From: Myxococcota bacterium
Lineage (GTDB): Bacteria > Myxococcota_A > Bradymonadia > Bradymonadales > GCA-2716585
Assembly: GCA_963169075.1 (NCBI GenBank)
Contig: CAUJGC010000032.1
Coordinates: 1-32,911, forward strand
Direction: 5' to 3'
DNA: 32,911 bases
The notes under the pieces are model-generated. The model was not told the DNA's origin. It made no database searches and saw only the letters and a program-made list of their open reading frames with translations. Position 1 is the first letter of the stretch. Each line of letters begins with the position of its first letter. This document shows positions 14,771 through 22,324 of the stretch, in pieces. Both the position numbers and the translations under genes were made by a program.

Positions 14771-15436
14771 TCACGGCGGGCAGGGCCGCGGAGCGGCCAG
14801 CTGCGCGGCGACGGCAGGCTCCTGACCGAAGCGCTCGTGCGCAGCCAGGAGGTCGGCCTCGGTGAGGTGGTGCGCGCGGAGGAGGGCGGCGCGTCGGGCC
14901 AGGAGATCGGGGGGCGGCGGCGCGGCGGCCAGGCAGAGGAGCGCCGCCGCCAGCTCGACGTAGCGGGCCTGCTCGGGGGAGAGCGCGGGGAGGTCGGCCG
15001 GGAGGGGCTGGCGCCGGAGGCGGAGCGCCTCCAGCAAGGCGAGGTCGTCCGCGCGGAGGCCCTCGGGGCCTCCGCAGGCGTGGAGGGCCCGCTGGAGGGC
15101 CGCCTCATGTCCGGGGTGCTGGCGCAGCGCGGCGGCGTCCTGGGCGAGCCCGTCGAGATCGACGCCCCGCGTGTCGAGCCAGGCCCCGAAGCGCTCGACG
15201 AAGGCGGGAGAGGTCGGCGCGCCGGGGGCGACGCGGGCCAGCTCCCGCGCCGCGCAGGAGGCCGAGGCCAGCCGCGCGACGTCCAGGCGCGGCGGCGGCG
15301 CCGCCGCCTAGACCGGCGGCGGCGCCGAGACCGGTAGCGTCGGCTCCGCCGGGCCCGCGCCCTCGCGGGCGCAGGCCAGCGCCCCAAGGAGGGCCGCCGT
15401 CAGCAGCAGCTGCTCAATGGATGACCAGGAGCGCAT
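14771..15436 (-). pseudogene. Lipoprotein-like gene interrupted by an in-frame TAG at codon 43
   Basis: MRSWSSIEQLLLTAALLGALACAREGAGPAEPTLPVSAPPPV-TAG-AAAPPPRLDVARLASASCAARELARVAPG...; same frame (666 nt); TAG at 15310-15308. Confidence 0.6.
15297..15326. repeat. Perfect 12-bp inverted repeat bracketing the internal TAG
   Basis: GGCGCCGCCGCC-TAGACC-GGCGGCGGCGCC. Confidence 0.95.
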
Positions 15437-15788
15437 AGACCGCCTCCAGCGCGTCCTGGAGGTGCTGGCTCACCCGCGCCTGCGCGTCCGCGCCCAGCTC
15501 CGCCCAAGGCGAGGCCGGACGCCACGCCCCGTCCTCGCCGCACCACGCCAGCGAGAGGGCGGCGACGCGGCCCTGACGCTGGCCCTCCAGGCGCCAGCCC
15601 ACCGCTTCGGGGGGCGGCGTCGGGCACCAGGCCGCGCGCGCCGCCCGGAGCTGCTCGACGACCCAGGCCCGCTCGGCGCGGGTGAGGGTGTCCCACTGGA
15701 CGCTGGCGCCGGTGAAGACCGTGTCCCCCACCTGCGCCTCTTCGATGACGCCCTCAGGCTCGCGGAGGAGGAGGCGCTCAAACCACAT
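15414..15788 (-). CDS. Hypothetical protein
   Basis: MWFERLLLREPEGVIEEAQVGDTVFTGASVQWDTL...; overlaps both neighbours in an operon-like arrangement. Confidence 0.75.
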   Translation of the reverse strand: MWFERLLLREPEGVIEEAQVGDTVFTGASVQWDTLTRAERAWVVEQLRAARAAWCPTPPPEAVGWRLEGQRQGRVAALSLAWCGEDGAWRPASPWAELGADAQARVSQHLQDALEAVYALLVIH

Positions 15789-16356
15789 CGCTGCTCTCCC
15801 CCGCGCCGCGCGGCGCCCAGAGGATCTCGGGGGCCTCGGCGCGGTGGTTGGCCCAGCGCCCCAGCACGAAGAGGAGATCGCTGAGCCGGTTGATCCACGG
15901 CAGGACCGACGGGGTGAGCGCGGCGCTCTCCTGGAGCCCTACCACCAGCCGCTCCGCCCGGCGGCACACCGTCCGCGCGTGGTGCAGGTGGGCCGCCTGG
16001 GCGGTCCCACCAGGCAGGATGAAGTTCTTGAGCGGCGGCAGCTCCCCGTCACAGCGATCGATGTGCTGCTCCAGGCGCTGGATGGCCCCCTCGGGGAGGC
16101 GCTGCACCCAGGGCTTGTCGCCCTCGGGGCGCAGCGGGGTCGCCAGATCCGCGCCGACCACGAAGAGATCGTGCTGCAGCTCACCCAGGATCGCGTCCAG
16201 CGCCGCGTCCTGACCGGCAGCCCGCGCGACGCCGAGGATCGCGTTCAGCTCGTCCACGGTCCCGTAGGTCTCCACCCGCAGGTCGTCCTTGCGGACGCGA
16301 CCGCCGCCGAAGAGCCCTGTCGTGCCGTCATCACCTGTTTTTGTATATATTTTCAT
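15778..16356 (-). CDS. Cob(I)yrinic acid a,c-diamide adenosyltransferase (PduO-type ATR)
   Basis: MKIYTKTGDDGTTGLFGGGRVRKDDLRVETYGTVDELNA..., NFILPGG, ARTVCRRAERLV, NRLSDLLFVLGRWAN. Confidence 0.95.
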   Translation of the reverse strand: MKIYTKTGDDGTTGLFGGGRVRKDDLRVETYGTVDELNAILGVARAAGQDAALDAILGELQHDLFVVGADLATPLRPEGDKPWVQRLPEGAIQRLEQHIDRCDGELPPLKNFILPGGTAQAAHLHHARTVCRRAERLVVGLQESAALTPSVLPWINRLSDLLFVLGRWANHRAEAPEILWAPRGAGESSDVV

Positions 16357-16362
16357 TAAAAT

Positions 16363-17718
16363 TTATCCTTTAATGATCTCAAAGTCAACGTCGTCGCCCC
16401 AGCGGAGGTGAAGCCCCAACATAAAATGCGCCGTCCCCGGGTGGAGGTTCAACACCGCCGCCCGCTGGAGCAGGTAGCCCGCCCCATGCAGCGCCTCCAG
16501 ATCCTTCGCCGCCGAGACGGCGGCAGGGCCCAGGTAGATGATCTCGCGCACGCCCAGCGGCGCCAGGTGCTCCAGCGTCGCCGCGCCCAGCGGCAGCCGC
16601 ATCGGGTTGATCACCGCCACCTCCAGCCCGCGCTCACCGGCGGCCCGCAGCTTCCGGAGGATCACCTCGGCGCGACCCGCGCGGGTCTGGACGTGCGCGG
16701 CCCCCGCCTCATGCGCCGCCGCCTGGAGCGCCGCGAGCCCCCGATGATCCGCGTCCACCGCCAGCACCCGCGCCGCACGCTGCGCCAGGTGGGCGGTCAC
16801 CGTCCCCACCCCCGCGCAGAGATCCAGCGCCGCCGCCCGACGACGCCCCCCAAGCCGCGACACCACCCACCCCACCATCGCCTCGCCGCAAGCCGGCGTC
16901 GCGTGGACCCAGGAGGTCCGCGGCGCCTGCACCGTCACCCCCCAGCCCGAGAGCGCGATGGGCAGCGACGGCGGCGGCTCCGCCGCCTCCTCACCTTCGA
17001 TCTCCAGCGCGACGCGGACCCCAAGCGGCGCCAGCGCCGCCGTCGCCAGCGCCTCCAACGCCGCCGCCGCCGCGGGATCGGCCTCCACTGCCAGGCACGC
17101 CAGCGCCGCCGCGTCGGCCCCGGTCCGCACCTCGACCGCCCGAAGCGACGCCGCGACCGCAGGCGCCGCGTCCAGCGCAGCCCCAAGCGCCTGGATCACC
17201 TCAAGAAAGCGCGCGCTCTGCGCCGGACACCCCCGCAGATCCAGGATCTCCCGCTCCAGCGTGATCGCCCGCAGCCCAAGCCGCACCGCGCCGCCCTCCA
17301 CCGCGCAGGCGAAGCGCCCCCGCGCCCGGTGCCCCGACCGAACCCCCGCGTCCACCACGTCCAGCTCCACCGGCGGCGCCGACGGCGCGTAGCGCGCCAG
17401 GATCGCGCACGCCTCCGACGCCTTCCACGCCAGCTCACGCTCCAGCGCGACATGCCGCAGCGCGCACCCGCTGCATCGGTCGTAGTCGGCGCACGCCGGA
17501 TCGACCCGCTCCGGGCTCCGGGCGCGCCAGGCCACCACCTCCGCCCAGGCGCGGCCCCGACGCGGCGCGCCGTGGCGCACGTCCACCACGTCCCCAGGCC
17601 ACGCGTGGGGGATCGAGAGGAAGCCCAGCGCCTCCAGCCGCGCCCACCCCTCCCCCTGGAAGCCGACCCCCTCCACCGCCAGCCCCTCGACACGCCCTGC
17701 CTCGACGGGATCGCTCAC
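16363..17718 (-). CDS. RlmD/TrmA-family (class I SAM RNA methyltransferase-like) protein with degenerate active site
   Basis: Fe-S motif CADYDRCSGC...ILDLRGC; SAM motif ALDLCAGVGTVTAHLA; GTG start at 17718 overlaps the upstream stop. Confidence 0.8.
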   Translation of the reverse strand: MSDPVEAGRVEGLAVEGVGFQGEGWARLEALGFLSIPHAWPGDVVDVRHGAPRRGRAWAEVVAWRARSPERVDPACADYDRCSGCALRHVALERELAWKASEACAILARYAPSAPPVELDVVDAGVRSGHRARGRFACAVEGGAVRLGLRAITLEREILDLRGCPAQSARFLEVIQALGAALDAAPAVAASLRAVEVRTGADAAALACLAVEADPAAAAALEALATAALAPLGVRVALEIEGEEAAEPPPSLPIALSGWGVTVQAPRTSWVHATPACGEAMVGWVVSRLGGRRRAAALDLCAGVGTVTAHLAQRAARVLAVDADHRGLAALQAAAHEAGAAHVQTRAGRAEVILRKLRAAGERGLEVAVINPMRLPLGAATLEHLAPLGVREIIYLGPAAVSAAKDLEALHGAGYLLQRAAVLNLHPGTAHFMLGLHLRWGDDVDFEIIKG

Positions 17719-18692
17719 GACGCAGGCGCCTCCAGCCGCGCGCGGGCCTCCGCGACCCGCGGGTCGCCCGGCCACCGCTCCTCGACGAGGCGAAGATGAC
17801 GCGCTGCGTCATCCCGCTCCCCAAGCACCAGAAGCGCCTCCAGCTGGAGCAGGTCCAGGAGCAGCCCCGACACCCCCGCGCGCCCCACCGACTCCAGCAG
17901 CGCCGCCGCGTAGCCCTGATCCTGCGCCGCCAGCCGCTCCAGACCGTGCTCCAGGAGCAGCAGCCGCGGCGTCTCCCAGCCCGGCGCCTGACGGATCGTC
18001 GCCACCAGCCCGCGCGCGATCTCCCCGTGACGCAGCGGCTCCTCCGGATAGAGCGCCGCGCGACGCAGCCGCTCCGTCACGCTCGCCAGCGCGCTCCACG
18101 CCTCCGTCGAGGGCACCCCCAGCGACGACGACGCACGCGACACCGCCTCCGCGCGCGTCACCGCCGCAGGGTCCTCCAACGCGAAGGCCAGATCCCCCGC
18201 CGCCTCCGCCACCAGCGACGCCAGCTCACCCAGCCGCCCATAGAAGACCCGGCACCAGAGCAGGTTCGGCGGCCCCACATCCCACAGGTTCAACGCCAGA
18301 TCCACCGCGTCCCCGTCGATCACCAGCCGCCCGCTCAACGCCAGCCGATGCCCCGACGCACGGGTCAGCTCGCGCACCACCGCGTCCGCAGGCAGCGACG
18401 CATAGAGCACGAAGCGCAGCCGCGGACCCGACGCACCCTCCTCCACCTGCGTCACCTCGGCGTCCTCCGCCAGGTTGGGGTCCAGGATCGCGGGCGCCTC
18501 CCCCTCGATCAAATGCATCGGGCGCGCCGCCAGCGTCGGGAAGCGGCTCAAGGCCTGCGCCAGATCGTCGGTGATCTGGCGCGCCAACGCACCCCGGAAG
18601 CGCATCCCCGCGCCGCACCCCAGCGCGAAGACCAGGAGCGGCCGCCGCGGACCCACGCTGCGTTGACTTTCTGCCGTCGTCGATGCTTCCAT
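17715..18692 (-). CDS. Hypothetical protein
   Basis: MEASTTAESQRSVGPRRPLLVFALGCGAGMRFRG...; C-terminal helical-repeat-like region; GTGA overlap with the downstream gene. Confidence 0.75.
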   Translation of the reverse strand: MEASTTAESQRSVGPRRPLLVFALGCGAGMRFRGALARQITDDLAQALSRFPTLAARPMHLIEGEAPAILDPNLAEDAEVTQVEEGASGPRLRFVLYASLPADAVVRELTRASGHRLALSGRLVIDGDAVDLALNLWDVGPPNLLWCRVFYGRLGELASLVAEAAGDLAFALEDPAAVTRAEAVSRASSSLGVPSTEAWSALASVTERLRRAALYPEEPLRHGEIARGLVATIRQAPGWETPRLLLLEHGLERLAAQDQGYAAALLESVGRAGVSGLLLDLLQLEALLVLGERDDAARHLRLVEERWPGDPRVAEARARLEAPAS

Positions 18693-18745
18693 CCGTTCGG
18701 TCCTGGCTGCGCGTCCCTCTCCTTCACCCGAGGAGCCTCACCCCC

Positions 18746-19543
18746 ATGGATGAACTCGACCGCACCCCCGCGTCAACCCCTGCGGACCCTCGCGCGGACG
18801 CCTTGAGCCTCGTGCTCCTCACCAGCCTCCTCGGCGGACTCTGCCCCCTCTCCCCCATCCCCTTCATCGACGACCTCGCCGTCCGCTTCGTCCAGCGCTA
18901 CCAGGCCCGCAAGCTCCTCGCCTCCGCTGGCGTCACCCCCACCTCCGAGCAGCTCGACGCCCTCCTCCGCGCCCCCGCACGCTCCGCCTGGTGGACCTGC
19001 TGCTCGATGGTCCTCCTCTACCCCCTCAAAAAGATCTTCCGCAAGGTCTTCTACTTCCTCGCCGTCAAAGAGAGCGCCGACCTCACCGCCGAGCTGCTCC
19101 ACCAGGGCCTCCTCCTCCGCTACGCCCTCGACCGCAAGCACCTCTCCCCCCGCGAGCTGGCCCAGGGCACCGAGGCCGCCATCCGCTTCAACCGCGCCAT
19201 GCACCTCACCCTCCAGCGCACCGACAGCGGCGCCCTCAACGCCGTCCTCCGGCGCTTCTTCGCCGGCAGCCGCGTCCTCATCCAGGAGGCCGCCGCCAGC
19301 GTCGGGCGCCTCCTCGGCCGCGTCGGCTTCAGCCGCAAGCGCCCCGAAGGCGAGGCCCCCCTCGATGAGCGCGCCCTCCGCGACTCACCCGCCGTCGCCT
19401 CCCTCACCCAGCAGCTCGCCGCCGCCCTCGAAGGCGACGACGGCTACGCCGAGCGCCTCTACGCCGCCTTCGACGCCGCCCTCCGCGAGGTGGACCAGGG
19501 CGAGCAGCCCGCGCTCCCTCAAAGCTCCGGACCCACCCCATAG
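18746..19543 (+). CDS. Hypothetical protein
   Basis: MDELDRTPASTPADPRADALSLVLLTSLLGGLCPLSPIPFIDDLAVRFVQRYQARKL... Confidence 0.75.
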   Translation: MDELDRTPASTPADPRADALSLVLLTSLLGGLCPLSPIPFIDDLAVRFVQRYQARKLLASAGVTPTSEQLDALLRAPARSAWWTCCSMVLLYPLKKIFRKVFYFLAVKESADLTAELLHQGLLLRYALDRKHLSPRELAQGTEAAIRFNRAMHLTLQRTDSGALNAVLRRFFAGSRVLIQEAAASVGRLLGRVGFSRKRPEGEAPLDERALRDSPAVASLTQQLAAALEGDDGYAERLYAAFDAALREVDQGEQPALPQSSGPTP

Positions 19544-20109
19544 CGCTCGATCAAAGCGCCCTCCTCGGAGAAAGTCCCCGAGATCGTCATCGTCTCCTCG
19601 GTGTCCCGATTGAACAACACCACATCCGTCAGCGTCGCAGAGATCGAGAAGGTCGTGTCGCTGGTGAGCGTCGTGGAGAGCGTGAGCGTCCCCGACTCGG
19701 CGTAGAAACGGTTGGGGGGGTCGCCACCAGACAGCAGCTCCACCGGTCGGATGGAGGGCTCCCCCCCTATGGGGCAAGGGTATCCAGGCTGGCCAAACTC
19801 CACCCGCTCGGGCATGTGCTCCCCATCGAAGGGGAGCGTAATACCCACCACACGAAGTGGATCGTCGACATAGAACAACCCCACACGAAGAATTCCAAGC
19901 TGCGAGCCACATGCCGAGCTGACAGACCAGGAGGCGGTGACGGTCACAGGGACCTCTTCGCCGTCCACCAGGAGCACCCCTGTCTGTGTATCTTGGGGGT
20001 TGCGAAGAACTACTGCGTTTTCATCACCTGAATCCTCTGCGGAGGCGCAGGCCACGCCAAGCACCGCCAGAAGCCCTGCGGCGCGCAAGATACTCGATGG
20101 TTTCATCAT
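19519..20109 (-). CDS. Putative lipoprotein
   Basis: MMKPSSILRAAGLLAVLGVACASAEDSGDENAVV... (lipobox LGVAC). Confidence 0.75.
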   Translation of the reverse strand: MMKPSSILRAAGLLAVLGVACASAEDSGDENAVVLRNPQDTQTGVLLVDGEEVPVTVTASWSVSSACGSQLGILRVGLFYVDDPLRVVGITLPFDGEHMPERVEFGQPGYPCPIGGEPSIRPVELLSGGDPPNRFYAESGTLTLSTTLTSDTTFSISATLTDVVLFNRDTEETMTISGTFSEEGALIERYGVGPEL

Positions 20110-20115
20110 TAACCC

Positions 20116-21300
20116 CTATGGACATTGACTTGGACTTTTAATCAGAATCGTATCACTGTAGTCAGTAGAAGCATAGACCTGCAACCTGTTATTTTGAAAT
20201 TCATCCTGCTCAGATACCAGCGTGTTATTAGGATCAATTATAGCTCCCACATAATAAAGACCAGGAGGGAGCCCTGATGGTACCTGAAAGTGAGAGACTA
20301 CAGTGCGAGCGTAGTATGCCGGCAAATTGACATAAAGAACACTAGGAGACGCCACATCACTAGTTGTTATGTTTTTGTTTTCTGATAAATAGAAAAAAAT
20401 AACTGTACTCACAAGTTCATTTCCTCGATTTTCATATGTATGCTCGATAGTTATATCTTCACCGGGACAAAGAGTTCCAGGCTCAGCATAATGCAAATCT
20501 ACCACTCCTCCAGTCGGAAGGATCTTAGATCTGGACATCGCCAGATCTCTCCCGATGTTTGTTGCTGGATAGAGGTAGTGAGCGCCCTGTGCATCATCAG
20601 CGTGGGGCCATATGCGCCCATAATATTGCGTATTTCCACTATGACCCTGACCCAAGTACCATCCCCCATTAGGAGGTTGTTTGTTCATTATAGCAAGATC
20701 AGATGTCTCGTGATTCAAGCCTAATGCATGCCCAATCTCATGTAAGGCTATAGCACGAAATGCTGGTCTGCTCCCGACATAGTTGTATGCCGAGGGTGCA
20801 ACAGGCCCCATAACCCAAGCATAGCCTGAGTTGAACCCGATATCGGACTCATCGATCGTCGGATTGAAGCAACATGTGCATGTGTTTTGGTTCCACGTCT
20901 CGGCAATGGTTTCGGCATCGAAATATGCAGACGACAGAAAAGCTACGTCATTTTCATCTGAAGAGTCATCAATCTCAAAGTAACTATCATTACGTTGGGT
21001 AGGAGCCAGATAGGAGCTTCCAATGTCCGACCACGCCTTTAACGCACAGTTGAAGTCATTTCTGAAGGTGGACGCAGTCCACTCACTGCATGACGTTCCT
21101 GAGCCCAGGGTGCCTGTGTGCACATCAAACACGGGGTTTCCATACCAGCGCACAGGGCCATGGACATCATCGCAGAGCCAACACTCTGCGTTGCATGTGA
21201 GGTAGGAGTAGGCTTCTGCGCCGCTCGGGAACATCAGGACGATCCCCATCAAGATCCCGGTAAACCCTCTCCAGAGGGTAGCAATCTGTACCTTGTTCAT
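20116..21300 (-). CDS. Secreted matrixin-like metzincin protease with CARDB-like C-terminal domain
   Basis: AIALHEIGHALGLNHETSDLAIMNKQPPNGG (HExxHxxGxxH plus Met-turn); C-terminal TYENRGNELVSTVIFFYLSENKNI...LYYVGAIIDPNN. Confidence 0.88.
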   Translation of the reverse strand: MNKVQIATLWRGFTGILMGIVLMFPSGAEAYSYLTCNAECWLCDDVHGPVRWYGNPVFDVHTGTLGSGTSCSEWTASTFRNDFNCALKAWSDIGSSYLAPTQRNDSYFEIDDSSDENDVAFLSSAYFDAETIAETWNQNTCTCCFNPTIDESDIGFNSGYAWVMGPVAPSAYNYVGSRPAFRAIALHEIGHALGLNHETSDLAIMNKQPPNGGWYLGQGHSGNTQYYGRIWPHADDAQGAHYLYPATNIGRDLAMSRSKILPTGGVVDLHYAEPGTLCPGEDITIEHTYENRGNELVSTVIFFYLSENKNITTSDVASPSVLYVNLPAYYARTVVSHFQVPSGLPPGLYYVGAIIDPNNTLVSEQDEFQNNRLQVYASTDYSDTILIKSPSQCP

Positions 21301-22097
21301 GGCTGCACCTCCATCTCGTTCAGGTTCACCGGGGCGACAACCTCAGGCCTTCGTTCGCGCCGAACGCTCCAGCGTTGAGGGAGCTTGTCGGGGACGGGGC
21401 GTCCGCTGCGCTGGAGGAGCTCAGCACGTTGGAGGAGCTGTTGAGCGAAGGCATCGCGAGTGATGGAGAGAGCAGCGGCGTCGGTCTCGTCGAGCGGGGT
21501 GACGGCTTCGTCAGAGACGATACGCAGGGACCCTGTGGGTGTCTCGACGAGGCGCCCTTCGCGGTGGGTGCGGATCTCACCGTGCTCGTCGATGTCCTCC
21601 ACAGGGTAGCCAGAGGAGCTGAGGATAGCGGCGCCATGATCCCCCTCCACGACGCGGAAGACGCCTTGCCACCAGCCAACGAAGGGAGATGTGTAGAGAG
21701 GAGCGCGACGTAAAAAGAGCAGATAGCGGTGGTTTGGGGTCAGCATGGGCATCCCCACAAAGCCACCGGTGCGACCCTCGATGGTTGCGCCGGGCACCGT
21801 GATCGGCAAACAGCTCACCTCTGCGGGGTCGCCTACAAGGACAGCGAGATCACAAAGCAGAAAGGTTGTGGTTGGGAGATTATCCGCGTCTCCGGGATCC
21901 ACGGTCACCTCCCTCACCGTGCCCTCCACCACGAGCCCCGCGCGCGCCAGGAGGTCATCCGCGTTGAGGTGGAGCAGCGTGGTGGCCTCCACCGGGGGAC
22001 CGCTCAACACGCTCAGGGCGAAGCCCAGAAGCAGCGTCAAGATCAGAGGCTTCAGCTTTCTCGAATCAGGGGGGGGGGGGGGGGTAGTGTTCTGCAT
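21297..22097 (-). CDS. Exported hypothetical protein with 5' coding poly-C tract
   Basis: MQNTTPPPPPDSRKLKPLILTLLLGFALSVLSGPPVEA signal peptide; ATGA overlap with the protease gene. Confidence 0.75.
   Translation of the reverse strand: MQNTTPPPPPDSRKLKPLILTLLLGFALSVLSGPPVEATTLLHLNADDLLARAGLVVEGTVREVTVDPGDADNLPTTTFLLCDLAVLVGDPAEVSCLPITVPGATIEGRTGGFVGMPMLTPNHRYLLFLRRAPLYTSPFVGWWQGVFRVVEGDHGAAILSSSGYPVEDIDEHGEIRTHREGRLVETPTGSLRIVSDEAVTPLDETDAAALSITRDAFAQQLLQRAELLQRSGRPVPDKLPQRWSVRRERRPEVVAPVNLNEMEVQP
22069..22084. repeat. 16-nt homopolymer (G16 on +, C16 on coding strand)
   Basis: Direct reading, consistent with the translated T(ACC)PPPPP. Confidence 0.9.
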
Positions 22098-22164
22098 AGG
22101 TGATGTCCGTGCTTGAATCAATGAAGGAGGCCTTTCAAGCGACCACGAAATGAGAGCATGGATC

Positions 22165-22180
22165 ACTCTGCCAGCAGAGT
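22165..22180. promoter_or_regulatory. 16-bp palindrome ACTCTGC-CA-GCAGAGT inside a putative promoter (TTGACT-N17-CATGCT, minus strand)
   Basis: Perfect 7-bp arms upstream of the poly-C gene. Confidence 0.4.
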
Positions 22181-22234
22181 CAATGCTTGACGTGACAAAT
22201 CCCGAACTTTGTTTGAGTTGCACAGCGCAGAGCG

Positions 22235-22271
22235 ACACCTCACGACGCGATGGAGTCGCCTCGTGAGGTGT
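22235..22271. terminator. Inverted repeat ACACCTCACGA-N15-TCGTGAGGTGT downstream of the FrzS-like gene
   Basis: Perfect 11-bp arms. Confidence 0.5.
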
Positions 22272-22324
22272 GTGACCGCGTCTTCCTCGATGAGAGTCCC
22301 CGAGGCTATGATCGGCTCGTGGGG

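Noticed and set aside
14734-15387. 217-aa Arg/Ser-rich minus ORF
   Set aside because: Wrong frame; the adjacent frame yields a coherent lipoprotein-like sequence interrupted by one TAG.
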